A stretch of DNA of 33,841 bases, taken from positions 1 through 33,841 of the IMG/VR virus record IMGVR_UViG_3300026320_000018. The stretch is one strand, 5' to 3'. The DNA is from a virus. A program made the translations under genes and the position numbers. The notes below the pieces were generated by a model, which did not search any database, was not told the DNA's origin, and saw only the letters and a list, made by a program, of their open reading frames with translations. Positions 7,170 to 16,270 of the stretch are shown here, piece after piece (position 1 is the stretch's first letter; the number at the start of each line of letters is the position of its first letter).

Positions 7170-7978
7170 GCAACTTTTTCTTCTGTGAACTTGATAATGA
7201 ACAAAGTGAATCAAGATGCACGGCTTATCTTAGCGGAGATGAAAATCTCATCTCAGCGGTGGAATCCAATAAAGATTTTCATGCGATTAACATTGAGAGA
7301 TTTTTTGGTGTACCGTACTCAGATATTATTGGACCGAATGGAGAGATTCTCAATAAAGAGTTACGTGATCTTAGCAAACGTGTTAATCACGGTGCAAATT
7401 ATAATATGGGTCCAGCCAAACTTCTTGAGACAATGGGAGAAGCAAATGTGGATAGAGCTAAAATTCTTCTTAATCTCCCTAAGCTTTGGACTCGTTTAAT
7501 GGTATGTGAATATTTATTGGATCTTTATGATAAAGCATATCCAGAAGTTAAAACGATTTGGTACTCAGCAGTTAAAGAACATATTAGATCCACGCAAAGA
7601 TTGGTATCACCTCTCGGATGGACGAGATACTGCTTTGGCAATCCAGATAAAAGCAAATCAGATCTTAATGCCTATGTTGCCCACCCGCCACAGAATCTTA
7701 GTGTTAGTATTATCAATGAAGGGTTTAAAGATATTTTCTGGAAAGTCCAGACTCTTAACTCAAAAGATTTGCGTCTTAAAGCTCAAATACACGACAGTAT
7801 CTTTTTGGAAATACGTATTGGCAAAGAAAAACTTATCGAAGAAGCCAGACAAATTTGTATTCGTCCGACATCTGTTATGGACTGTAAGGGTACAACAAGG
7901 ATAATGACAATTCCAGTTGCAGCAAAAATTAATATGAATAATTGGAAGGATATGAAAAAATGGACATTAAACTCTTAA
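7166..7978 (+). CDS. family A DNA polymerase, C-terminal part (palm and fingers)
   Basis: Second piece of the split polymerase, 270 residues. It begins almost exactly at motif A: CELDNEQSESRCTAYLSGD, where Asp, Gln, Glu and Arg match the D..Q.E.R pattern of DYSQIELR. Motif B is SKRVNHGANYNMG (K...NxGxxY). Motif C is QIHDSIFLE, with His-Asp kept but Ser in place of the usual Glu of HDE. It is in the same frame as the N-terminal ORF, and joining them would give EMYEPD directly before SNFFFCELD, a natural family A sequence. No Shine-Dalgarno precedes the ATG, so translation most likely depends on termination of the 57-aa ORF (ATGA). Catalytic aspartates of motifs A and C are present. Confidence 0.9.
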   Translation: MSNFFFCELDNEQSESRCTAYLSGDENLISAVESNKDFHAINIERFFGVPYSDIIGPNGEILNKELRDLSKRVNHGANYNMGPAKLLETMGEANVDRAKILLNLPKLWTRLMVCEYLLDLYDKAYPEVKTIWYSAVKEHIRSTQRLVSPLGWTRYCFGNPDKSKSDLNAYVAHPPQNLSVSIINEGFKDIFWKVQTLNSKDLRLKAQIHDSIFLEIRIGKEKLIEEARQICIRPTSVMDCKGTTRIMTIPVAAKINMNNWKDMKKWTLNS

Positions 7979-8232
7979 AACCAATTCCTCCTAAAGAACT
8001 TAATAAAGTTCAAGTAGTTATCAGTGAAGAATTAAAAGAATTCATAATTGAATTAGAAAAACTCCCAATCGGAATTCCCAAATTATTTGATTCTTCTGCA
8101 CGAAGGCTTATGGGTAATTACCGTTCTCATATATTCCATAATGAAGGAAAATTTCCATTTCTTGGAGGAAGAAGATTTCAAGGATTTGAAGTTCAAGAAC
8201 TTGAGAAATTCTTAATTATTCGAGTAAAATAG
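7960..8232 (+). CDS. hypothetical protein (90 aa)
   Basis: The start is ATG 7960, nine bases after GGAAGGA and inside the end of the polymerase gene; an upstream in-frame TTG at 7942 lacks a ribosome site. The product is charged and mostly helical, with KPIPPKELNKVQVVIS at the front and LGGRRFQGFEVQELEKFL near the end. No family recognised. It lies between the polymerase and the DUF3987-like ATPase, one base before the latter, so it probably belongs to the same replication operon. Confidence 0.65.
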   Translation: MDIKLLKPIPPKELNKVQVVISEELKEFIIELEKLPIGIPKLFDSSARRLMGNYRSHIFHNEGKFPFLGGRRFQGFEVQELEKFLIIRVK

Positions 8233-8233
8233 C

Positions 8234-9532
8234 TTGTCAAAGCAATCTCATTTTATATCCGAATACCTTGAATATCAAAAAGGTACGGAAGCTCCACTTA
8301 TCTATCATCGCTGGTGTGCAATCACCGGAATTGGTGCTCTCTTAGGGCGCCGTGCTTACCTAATTCATGGACATAATAAGATCTATCCTAATCAATATAC
8401 AATGTTAGTTGGAGAAAGTGGAGCAAGAAAAGATTCTGCCTTACGTGGAATCAAACGATTACTTATTGCTGCTGATTATAAAACTATAGCAGCAGATAAA
8501 ATTACTAAAGAGAAATTTCTTATTGACCTTGAAGAAGGTATGGACAAGGCCCATGATCCTGATGAACGATTTGATGTTACAAAAAATGAAAAAAAGAATC
8601 CTACAATGCGTGCATTATTTGGTGCTGAGAGAAGCAAAGAACCGGCAGAATGTCTTATTTATTCGGGGGAATTTAATTCATTCCTGGGCCACAGTAATGT
8701 TGAATTCATTGACTTACTCACGGCTCTCTGGGATTGGGAAGGAAATTTTGAGAATCGTATTAAGAATGGGCGTAGTGTTATTATACCTGATCCTACTATA
8801 TCTCTTCTTGCTGGCAATACTCCTACTGGTATTAGTATGGCTTTCCCCGTCGAAGTAATTGGTCAAGGATTCTTTGCAAGACTTATGCAAATTTATTCTG
8901 ATCCAACTGGAAGAAGAATAACTTTTCCTCCACCACCTCCACCAGAAGAAACAACAAGACTTGTATTGATGCTTCGAGAAATAAAATTGAAGATGATTGG
9001 TGAATTTGAAATTAAACCTTATGCTTTGGTAGCTCTTGATGATATTTATCAAACTTGGAAGGATTTGGAAGATGTGCGGTTTAAAAGTTATAGCTCCAGA
9101 AGGCTTACGCATCTCCTTAAAGACTGCCTCAGCATTGCTGCATCAAAACAAGAAAAATTTATTAATCTTTCAACTGTTATTGAAGCCAACTCCATCTTGC
9201 ACTATACAGAGTATTTCATGCCTAAAGCACTCGGAGAATTTGGTAAGGCTAGAAATAGTGATGTTACCGAAAAAATCCTTAAGCTCCTTGATAAAGCAGA
9301 AGCACCACTCAATTCGGTAAAGGATATTTGGCCACAGGTTTCAAGAGATTTAGATAATGCGAAACAACTTGCGGATATTCTTATGGGATTACAACAATCA
9401 GGAAAGATTGATACGACAACTGGAGGGGGAGTTGTAATTAAGAAGATTATTCCAGAATGGAATTTTGTTCATTCAAATATTACTGTACTGCCGGAGTATT
9501 TAGAAAATCAGGCAAAGCTTGACCGCCCATGA
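8234..9532 (+). CDS. DUF3987-like ATPase, putative replicative helicase/primase
   Basis: A 432-residue protein with a TTG start; the next in-frame ATG is 56 codons later and would remove the conserved N-terminal block, so TTG is favoured. The front (FISEYLEYQKGTEAPLIYH, then CAITGIGALLGRR) and the central TISLLAGNTPTGISMAFP with GQGFFARLMQIYSDP fit the DUF3987 group of phage ATPases. The Walker A position reads VGESGARKDSAL (residues 59-70): Lys is kept, but Arg replaces the preceding Gly and Asp stands where Ser/Thr is normal. Such proteins often fill the replicative helicase/primase slot of phage genomes, which fits its place after DNA polymerase. The C-terminal 120 residues look like a winged-helix-type region. 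Its last 53 bases overlap the opposing virion gene. Confidence 0.68.
   Translation: MSKQSHFISEYLEYQKGTEAPLIYHRWCAITGIGALLGRRAYLIHGHNKIYPNQYTMLVGESGARKDSALRGIKRLLIAADYKTIAADKITKEKFLIDLEEGMDKAHDPDERFDVTKNEKKNPTMRALFGAERSKEPAECLIYSGEFNSFLGHSNVEFIDLLTALWDWEGNFENRIKNGRSVIIPDPTISLLAGNTPTGISMAFPVEVIGQGFFARLMQIYSDPTGRRITFPPPPPPEETTRLVLMLREIKLKMIGEFEIKPYALVALDDIYQTWKDLEDVRFKSYSSRRLTHLLKDCLSIAASKQEKFINLSTVIEANSILHYTEYFMPKALGEFGKARNSDVTEKILKLLDKAEAPLNSVKDIWPQVSRDLDNAKQLADILMGLQQSGKIDTTTGGGVVIKKIIPEWNFVHSNITVLPEYLENQAKLDRP
9480..9532. other. tail-to-tail overlap of the two convergent transcription units
   Basis: The + strand ATPase gene stops at 9530-9532 (TGA) and the - strand giant gene stops at 9482-9480 (TAA), so 53 bp code on both strands. 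No hairpin with a T-tract is visible here in either direction. This is the boundary between the replication and virion arms. Confidence 0.9.
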
Positions 9533-12500
9533 TAACTTGCATTTGTTTTGCAAATGGACTTTGGAGATGTTGAGTTATACGATTAACTTGAGATTGATTT
9601 GCACCAAGTATGATATTCGAAAAGAATTTATTAAAGTTTTCAATTCTTCCTCCACTTTTAGCATATGAAGTTACAAAATCTTGAACTTGTTCTTCACTCG
9701 GAGTTCCACCACCAACAACAGTGGTCTTTATTGCAGTACCTAATTCATTTATGTTCGAGGTATCCTTTGCCTTATAAGCATTTATCCGATACATTGCATC
9801 AAGAGCGACTGCTTCATCAAAAGGTTTACCTCCAGCGATTCTTGATAAAGTTGCAATATTCCAGAAATCTTGAGAAGCAGTTAAAAGAGATGCTTGAGAC
9901 GTGGTTGTATAACCTTGAGCCACCTGAGCTAAACCTGCTAATGGACGTGATAGACCATTATGCTCAAGAGCTTGAGATAGTGCGGGCCACGCTGATCCAC
10001 CTTGGCCCAAACGCTCTGAAAGCTGATAAAGATTCTTTGCGAATTTCACTGAAGCATTTACTACAGGAATATCTGCAAAAGTTGTTGGAAGAACACTAAG
10101 TTGACGTGGATTAATATCTCCACGAGAATAAAGATTAACTTTCATGGATGGATCAACGAGTCCAAGAGCATTTGATCCTAAACCGTAGAGCATCCAATCA
10201 CCAAGACTCTTGCCAAATACACTATAACTTGCTTGATAGAGGTCTTTATGGTCAGTATTCCCAGAAGCATTTCCAACGATATGAGTGTTCAGAAAGTTGA
10301 ATGCTGGCAAGCCTTGCATTCCATAAATAGATCCTTGGAGGCCAAGAAGTATAGCGATGGATTTTTTATCTCCTTCGCTGACGTACCTGAACATCTGTTG
10401 CATAAGATTAAACTGATAGGTCTGGAAGAGCGAGATGGCTTGACCTACTACTCCTTGGAATACGATGGGACGCTGAGAGTGAAGATAGTTACCTTGAGTC
10501 CTATTAGTGAATAATTGAATATATTCATTCGCCTCACTAACATCTTTAAGAACTCCACTCTCAATTGCTAAGTCAGTAATTTGCCGCATAACATCTGCTG
10601 CGACAAATCGAGTCATCTCTTCTGCCATTCTATTACCAGTCCACTTTTTCCCAAACTCTACTGCATCTTTTAATTTTGTATCAACTTGTCCAGGAGTTTC
10701 TTTCCAATTAAAAGTCAACTTATCAAGCATCTGACGTTCTTGTTGAAGAATATCAGTAACTACTCCAATATCTTGATATCTTTTAAGAAATTTTCCATCT
10801 CCCATCCCATCAACTCGATAATTCTCAAGAGCATTTCGTAAGAGTTTTTGAGTTGTAGGAATTGTTACTTGATCTCCACTCTCAGGAACTGATGTTGTCA
10901 TTAATTTTGAAAGTTTTCCAGCAACTTGTTCATCCCCAGCCATTATTCCTTTTACAAGATTTGATACTTCAGCACTTGTAATTATAGGAGCCGAAACTGC
11001 ATTATTTATTGCATTGAAGAAATCAAGTTGCAGAAGTGTTGAACTCATTATTCCATTAGCTTTTGATATTCCTCTTGCAAGCCAAGGACGATCAGCAATA
11101 TTTCCATTTGCCACATTTGCTTGATAAGTTGTTTCAAATGGACGCCCCATTCCCATTCGATCTGAAATTGAATTAATTGTAGCAAGAGTTTCATCATTCA
11201 ATTCTGGAGCATTTCTAAAAACTTCTCTCATCTTATTGATTGGTTTTTCTATTGCATCTTTAATTGTATCATTAAAACTTCTCCACCATTGATAACGAGA
11301 CTCAGTTCCAGTTGAGATATCAAGAGCAGTTTTTACGACTTCATTATAAGGATCTTTAGTTCCAGTCTCAAGCCGCTGAGTAAGACTTCTGAATTGAGAA
11401 GTTGCAATATTAGTATAATCCTTCCCAAGAAGTTCAAGTTCCTGGAAAGCTTGAGAATAACGATGCTCAACCATTCGAGTTGTTAAGATTTCTTCTTGGC
11501 GCATATGCCAATCAAGAATATCTTGCATAACTCGATTTTTATCTACAGTTGGAAAGAATTCTCCCATTATACCTTTACGTTTGAGAGTAGAATCAACACT
11601 TGACTCATTAATCCCAAGAGAGAAATCATAATCACCAATTGCTTTATGCCAATCTTCCTTATCAACTTTTGTAATAACATTGAATTTATTTGAATCTACT
11701 TGAGCAATAAGTTTATTAAGTGTTGCTTCATCCTTAGCAACAATCATTCGTTTCTTATCAGCAAGAGCAATTTCTCTTGGTTCCACAAATACAAAATGTT
11801 TATATCGGGTTGTATCAATTGGAATTGGATACCAAACAGTTGCATCATTAGCATCTATTCCAACTCCAGAAGCTCCCTTAAGATTCTTAACATGAACTTG
11901 ATTCTCTGCATTTATTTGTGCTCTAGTCTGGCCCAAATTCCAGACATTCTCACTTTTAATAGCAAGTTCTTCAGAAGGTTGTCCTCCTTTTAATACTAAT
12001 CCATAATCCTTACGAGGAATAAGAGATTGCTTTCCTAATGGATATTGTACCCAAGCTTCTGGAGAAGAACGAAGAGTATTTTCAAGAAGTGCAAGTTCAA
12101 TTGTTGCTTGCTCTCCTTCTTGAACTACTGAAGCCATTAATGGATTGAGAGTTTCAGCAAGAACTGTTTTTCTAAGAGATTTTAATTTTGATGTTGCAAT
12201 CCCCACAACTTGTGCCCATCCACCAGCGGTACCATAATTTGCATTGGCAAATCCAAGTAATGAGGCTCCTGCGCCTTCACGAGTAGGAGTTCTTCCTGGA
12301 TCAGTCCAATTTGGAGCCGGAGGGAAGTCGCCAGTTCTTTCTCTAGCGAAGTTTCCAAAGTTTTGTTCATGACGAAGTTCTATAAGAGATTTCTGGAGTT
12401 CATAGTTTATTACTCCATCAAGTTGATTTGTACTATAAGTTTTTGCTGCATCAATTTCTGGGGAATAATCAATTCGTCCATAACGAGGAAGTTGATAATC

Positions 12501-14411
12501 TACTCCTGGTCGAATTTTAGAAATATCATCCGCTTCACCCTGTAACCATTTATCAGAAATGTTAAGCCGATATCCAATTTCATCAATGGGAACTCCGTTA
12601 AGCTTTTGTGCAAGTTGATATTTCTTGGATTGAATGAATTGGGACAATCTCTCACCAGTTGGAGCAAGAGAAGATTTTCCATCAACCGTCTTAATAAAAA
12701 AGCCCTTCGATTTATCACCATCATAATAAGCTCTTTCAAGAAGTGGAAGATCATTTTCTCCTATAACTTTATCTTTCCAATAAATATTCTTTTGTTCTTG
12801 AGCCCAAATTGTGCGAGCTTGGGCATCAAGATGACTCCCAGTTGTTGGATCATATTTTGTTGATTCTCCAATCTTTATTGGATCAATTGCTCCAGCTAGT
12901 ACAGTATTTCCTTGAACTCTAATTGGATTATCCTTAGTAGCAAAATCAGCAAGTCCTGCAGTAGCTTTATCAACGATTGTCCCACCTTGTTCAAAATCAA
13001 CTATTCTATTATTTCGAAGTCTACGAAATTCAGAACGCTTGAGAATCTCACTCTCAGGATTCACTGAGAAAGTTCCATTTGCATTTCGAAAGAGATCATA
13101 TTTCTGAGCAAATGCAGTTTCTTTATCTCCAATTTCTTTTCCGTAGGAAGCTATTCTTAATTTATTTATATCTCCAACTGCTCTATATCCTTGAGTTTCT
13201 TTAGTTGCTGAAGGAACAAAAAGATCAGAATACTTTCCTGCAGTTACTAAAGTATCAAAAGCTTCTTTAGCCATTTTATGTTGAGGAAATATTATATCTC
13301 CGTATTCAAGAGCTTCAGCTTGAGTTATTCTATTGAGTTCTCTTGTGTGTATAAGTGCTCCAGCAATATCTTGAAATGGTTGACTCTTTATGAATGTAGG
13401 AAGTTGACTACCTTTATCAAGAACATCAAATAATTGTTGACCAATTCTCCCATCTCCATGAGCCATATCAGTTAGTTCTTGACGAATCTGAATATCAATT
13501 CGATCAAGAGTTTTCTCACGAGCTTCGGAAATTAGTTTTAGACGAGCAGCAGGATCAAGATCCCCAGAATATCCTTGAGATAATTCTGGTTCACGCATAT
13601 TGAGTTTTTGTTCAAAGAGATTTATTATCTTGATATCAGGAGTAGCAGTTTCAGGAGGAACTTCAATATGCTTATAAGGAAAGAGTTCAACATCAATTGC
13701 TTTACCAGCTTTAATTATTCCATATCCAACTTTAGTTCCATGAAGAACACCACCAATTCCTCCACCAACTAAAGTACCGACCACAATATTACTAAAAATA
13801 TCCGCAAGACTATCTTCATTAAGAATTGGGGATTTATACATTGTTGCAGTAACAGCAGTCTCAAATGCCAACATATCAAGAGAGCTTGATCCAAGTCCCT
13901 GAGCAAGAGCTTTTACTGTATTAGCATTGAGAATTGAGAATGGGGAATTTCCCGATGCGAATTCAATCCTTGCGGCCTTGGCATAATCACGAGTAAGGGA
14001 ACTCATAAGTCCTGAAGAAGCTGCCATATTTTTTCCAATAAATCCAGCTTTAGCAGCTTGAAGAGCTTTAATACCAGCCATTCCTGGAATAAAAGATCCA
14101 AGAAGAAATCCCGCAGTTTCTACTCCAGCTTCATGCGCTTTATAGTATTCACCAAGATCATCATCAAGAGATTTCAATGTATCATAAGTGGAAACTGGTT
14201 CAAAATCAGCTCCGACAAAATTAGCAACGGCAATACCTGTATTAATAAAACTATTAACACCAGCAACAACGGCACCGACACTACCCTTAGTAATAGCTTC
14301 ACCAATATCTCCTAAGAATTCTCCAGTAGCTTCAGCTCTTTGAGAGAACCAGGATTCATCTCCATTAGCAACATTATGATTATCAACTGCCTGAAGAAGA
14401 TCATTTGCCAT
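9480..14411 (-). CDS. giant internal virion (ejection) protein, 1643 aa
   Basis: The last and largest gene of the virion arm. The ATG overlaps the previous stop (TAATG) without a clear ribosome site, suggesting coupled translation. The first 240 residues contain several glycine/alanine-rich hydrophobic segments (for example GAVVAGVNSFINTGIAVANF, FLLGSFIPGMAGIKAL and IVVGTLVGGGIGGVL) that could enter a membrane. The middle is a long polar, mainly helical region. Toward the C terminus, RPIVFQGVVGQAISLFQTYQ and neighbouring hydrophobic stretches recall other large phage internal proteins. Size, position after two helical virion-type proteins, and membrane-active-looking segments suggest an ejection protein like T7 gp16 in role, but I see no lytic transglycosylase motif. 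Its 3' end overlaps the opposing ATPase gene. Confidence 0.7.
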   Translation of the reverse strand: MANDLLQAVDNHNVANGDESWFSQRAEATGEFLGDIGEAITKGSVGAVVAGVNSFINTGIAVANFVGADFEPVSTYDTLKSLDDDLGEYYKAHEAGVETAGFLLGSFIPGMAGIKALQAAKAGFIGKNMAASSGLMSSLTRDYAKAARIEFASGNSPFSILNANTVKALAQGLGSSSLDMLAFETAVTATMYKSPILNEDSLADIFSNIVVGTLVGGGIGGVLHGTKVGYGIIKAGKAIDVELFPYKHIEVPPETATPDIKIINLFEQKLNMREPELSQGYSGDLDPAARLKLISEAREKTLDRIDIQIRQELTDMAHGDGRIGQQLFDVLDKGSQLPTFIKSQPFQDIAGALIHTRELNRITQAEALEYGDIIFPQHKMAKEAFDTLVTAGKYSDLFVPSATKETQGYRAVGDINKLRIASYGKEIGDKETAFAQKYDLFRNANGTFSVNPESEILKRSEFRRLRNNRIVDFEQGGTIVDKATAGLADFATKDNPIRVQGNTVLAGAIDPIKIGESTKYDPTTGSHLDAQARTIWAQEQKNIYWKDKVIGENDLPLLERAYYDGDKSKGFFIKTVDGKSSLAPTGERLSQFIQSKKYQLAQKLNGVPIDEIGYRLNISDKWLQGEADDISKIRPGVDYQLPRYGRIDYSPEIDAAKTYSTNQLDGVINYELQKSLIELRHEQNFGNFARERTGDFPPAPNWTDPGRTPTREGAGASLLGFANANYGTAGGWAQVVGIATSKLKSLRKTVLAETLNPLMASVVQEGEQATIELALLENTLRSSPEAWVQYPLGKQSLIPRKDYGLVLKGGQPSEELAIKSENVWNLGQTRAQINAENQVHVKNLKGASGVGIDANDATVWYPIPIDTTRYKHFVFVEPREIALADKKRMIVAKDEATLNKLIAQVDSNKFNVITKVDKEDWHKAIGDYDFSLGINESSVDSTLKRKGIMGEFFPTVDKNRVMQDILDWHMRQEEILTTRMVEHRYSQAFQELELLGKDYTNIATSQFRSLTQRLETGTKDPYNEVVKTALDISTGTESRYQWWRSFNDTIKDAIEKPINKMREVFRNAPELNDETLATINSISDRMGMGRPFETTYQANVANGNIADRPWLARGISKANGIMSSTLLQLDFFNAINNAVSAPIITSAEVSNLVKGIMAGDEQVAGKLSKLMTTSVPESGDQVTIPTTQKLLRNALENYRVDGMGDGKFLKRYQDIGVVTDILQQERQMLDKLTFNWKETPGQVDTKLKDAVEFGKKWTGNRMAEEMTRFVAADVMRQITDLAIESGVLKDVSEANEYIQLFTNRTQGNYLHSQRPIVFQGVVGQAISLFQTYQFNLMQQMFRYVSEGDKKSIAILLGLQGSIYGMQGLPAFNFLNTHIVGNASGNTDHKDLYQASYSVFGKSLGDWMLYGLGSNALGLVDPSMKVNLYSRGDINPRQLSVLPTTFADIPVVNASVKFAKNLYQLSERLGQGGSAWPALSQALEHNGLSRPLAGLAQVAQGYTTTSQASLLTASQDFWNIATLSRIAGGKPFDEAVALDAMYRINAYKAKDTSNINELGTAIKTTVVGGGTPSEEQVQDFVTSYAKSGGRIENFNKFFSNIILGANQSQVNRITQHLQSPFAKQMQVIMGGQALPDFLNTPAVQ

Positions 14412-16270
14412 TACATTGCTGCTCTTTTAGGTTTATTTCTATCCGCAGAAGGAGTTTCTGAAGGTTTATGGAGAATACCTTCTTCAACAACTGGAAGTCT
14501 TCGCTGATCTACTTCTGGCATTTCTTGCATTGCATTTTGTCTACGTTCACGAGCAAGAGATTGTTTTCTAGCAATTTCAGCAAGTTGTTCAGGAGTCTTA
14601 TTTTCCATATCTTCAAGGCCAACTGGCATCACCCAATTTCCAGTTTCTTGGTCTCGAAGAGCTTTACTTTGAATTTGAGTAGCAATTAGATATTTCGTTG
14701 CTTCTCCTGATTTAGTAAGATCGTAAGTTTCTCCATAAGTATAACCAAAAATTCTTCTTCTTATAGGAACAACATAAGAAGTTGGAGGAGCCATATTCAT
14801 TAAACTCATATTAAGAGATTTATTTCTTAATGCCATATTTGCTTGATAATATTGAGCAATCGCAACTCCAGCTTCAGTAGGATTCTTAAAATTCTTTGCA
14901 ATTGTTTCTATAACTGTATCAGTTGTTATTGATCCTTCAACATTTGCAAGTGGCTCAAGAATTTTTGCCATTTCGCTTCCTTGAGGAACTGCATTGGAAG
15001 CAATCATCTTAGCCGGAGACATTTCTACAAATACCTTACTTTGAGAAGGACGACGCATTTCCTTCTCAACATCTTCTTTTAGTTGTTTTGCAATTCTTTG
15101 TTCTTGAACTTTTGGCTCCAAAGCTGGATTTCTTAATATTTTGGCCTCAGCATTCTGTACAAAATCAAGAAGTCTACCAGTTTCTGCAGAAAGTTGTGGA
15201 CCAACATGTTTAAAATTCTTTAAGAATTCATATGGATTAGTTCCAGCGCTTCCAGCCCCAATTGCAGTTATATTCTCTCGCTCTCCCGCAGGCATACGAG
15301 TAAAACTTTGTCGATTAGTAGTATTCGGAGGATTCCCAACATTTCTATCATATTGCTTAAGAATAACATCAAGTCCAGCTTTATCAGCAAGTTCATAAAG
15401 AAGTTTTGCTGCACTTTCAAGTCTTGCTCCATGAGAATCAGCAAGACGAACTCCATTTATCAATGTTTCATATTTCAATCGTTCATTTGCTTGCTCAAGT
15501 TGAGTTGTTTCACGAGTTGCATGAGCAAGTGCAATATCCGCTGTAAGTTTCTTAGAAGCAAAATCAACACTTATAGTCGCCAAATTCTCATCTCGTTTTG
15601 CTTTTTCTTTCGCAGCTTCAGTAAGTGCAATATTAGCATTAGCAGCAGCCATAGATGCAGTAATCGTGGGAATGCCACGGTTATTAAGATCTCCCGCATT
15701 TTTCGCACTCGCAATTCCATCATCAATAGCTTGTTGGAGATTATTAACTTTTGTTACAGAGATATTATAATCCTCTGTTGCGCCTGGAAGCTCAAATGAA
15801 TTTAAAAGATAATCAATAGGATTATCAAAGAGGGAAACACTCTTTAATTTATTAACTCGATCAAGTTTTGCTTCCATTCCAGCACGAAGTTCTTTTTGTC
15901 TTGCAGCCGCAGCAGCAATTTCTGAATCTGGAGAAATATCCATTCCAAATAAGCGTTGATAATATTTATATCCAGCAGCTTCTTCTTGGCTTCGTACTCC
16001 CTCAGCAGTAGCCTTAGCTGCTTTAGCTTCTCCTTCTTTACCAATAGCAGCTTTTTCTTCTTGTGTTGCTGAGGTAAGAAGTTTTTGCATTTCATTAACA
16101 GTTTGTGCGTGTTCACCACCAGTTACTTCAGCTCGATTCAGAGTTTCTGTGGCCCGAGTTGTATCAACTGGAGTTGAAGTAGGAACTACTAATGGCTTGG
16201 AAAATTGGCCAATAGCTCCTTGAAGAAGATCATCAGCTTGACGAGTTGCTTCTTCAATATCAATTGGCAT
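14411..16270 (-). CDS. putative internal virion protein, helical (619 aa)
   Basis: The start is ATG 16270, preceded by GGAG eight bases upstream; an in-frame TTG at 16288 is less likely. It overlaps the 419-aa gene by 11 bases and its stop overlaps the start of the giant protein. The sequence is rich in Ala, Glu, Lys and Gln with long heptad-like stretches (roughly residues 50-110 and 200-290), so long coiled coils are likely. The C-terminal 100 residues are charged (LARERRQNAMQEMPEVDQRR). No enzyme motif is visible. Podoviruses usually encode two or three successive internal proteins that are ejected with the DNA; this is probably the second of three here. Role inferred from order and composition. 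Confidence 0.65.
   Translation of the reverse strand: MPIDIEEATRQADDLLQGAIGQFSKPLVVPTSTPVDTTRATETLNRAEVTGGEHAQTVNEMQKLLTSATQEEKAAIGKEGEAKAAKATAEGVRSQEEAAGYKYYQRLFGMDISPDSEIAAAAARQKELRAGMEAKLDRVNKLKSVSLFDNPIDYLLNSFELPGATEDYNISVTKVNNLQQAIDDGIASAKNAGDLNNRGIPTITASMAAANANIALTEAAKEKAKRDENLATISVDFASKKLTADIALAHATRETTQLEQANERLKYETLINGVRLADSHGARLESAAKLLYELADKAGLDVILKQYDRNVGNPPNTTNRQSFTRMPAGERENITAIGAGSAGTNPYEFLKNFKHVGPQLSAETGRLLDFVQNAEAKILRNPALEPKVQEQRIAKQLKEDVEKEMRRPSQSKVFVEMSPAKMIASNAVPQGSEMAKILEPLANVEGSITTDTVIETIAKNFKNPTEAGVAIAQYYQANMALRNKSLNMSLMNMAPPTSYVVPIRRRIFGYTYGETYDLTKSGEATKYLIATQIQSKALRDQETGNWVMPVGLEDMENKTPEQLAEIARKQSLARERRQNAMQEMPEVDQRRLPVVEEGILHKPSETPSADRNKPKRAAM

Noticed and set aside
7004-7172. 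Programmed ribosome bypassing (as in T4 gene 60) joining the polymerase halves
   Set aside because: No matching take-off and landing codons are seen; the codon before the stop is GAT and no GAT is placed at the expected landing point. Coupled re-initiation explains the layout better.
9540-9560. Hairpin CATTTG/CAAATG near the operon convergence as a terminator
   Set aside because: Only six AT-rich pairs, no T-tract on either strand, and it lies within the coding part of the giant gene.
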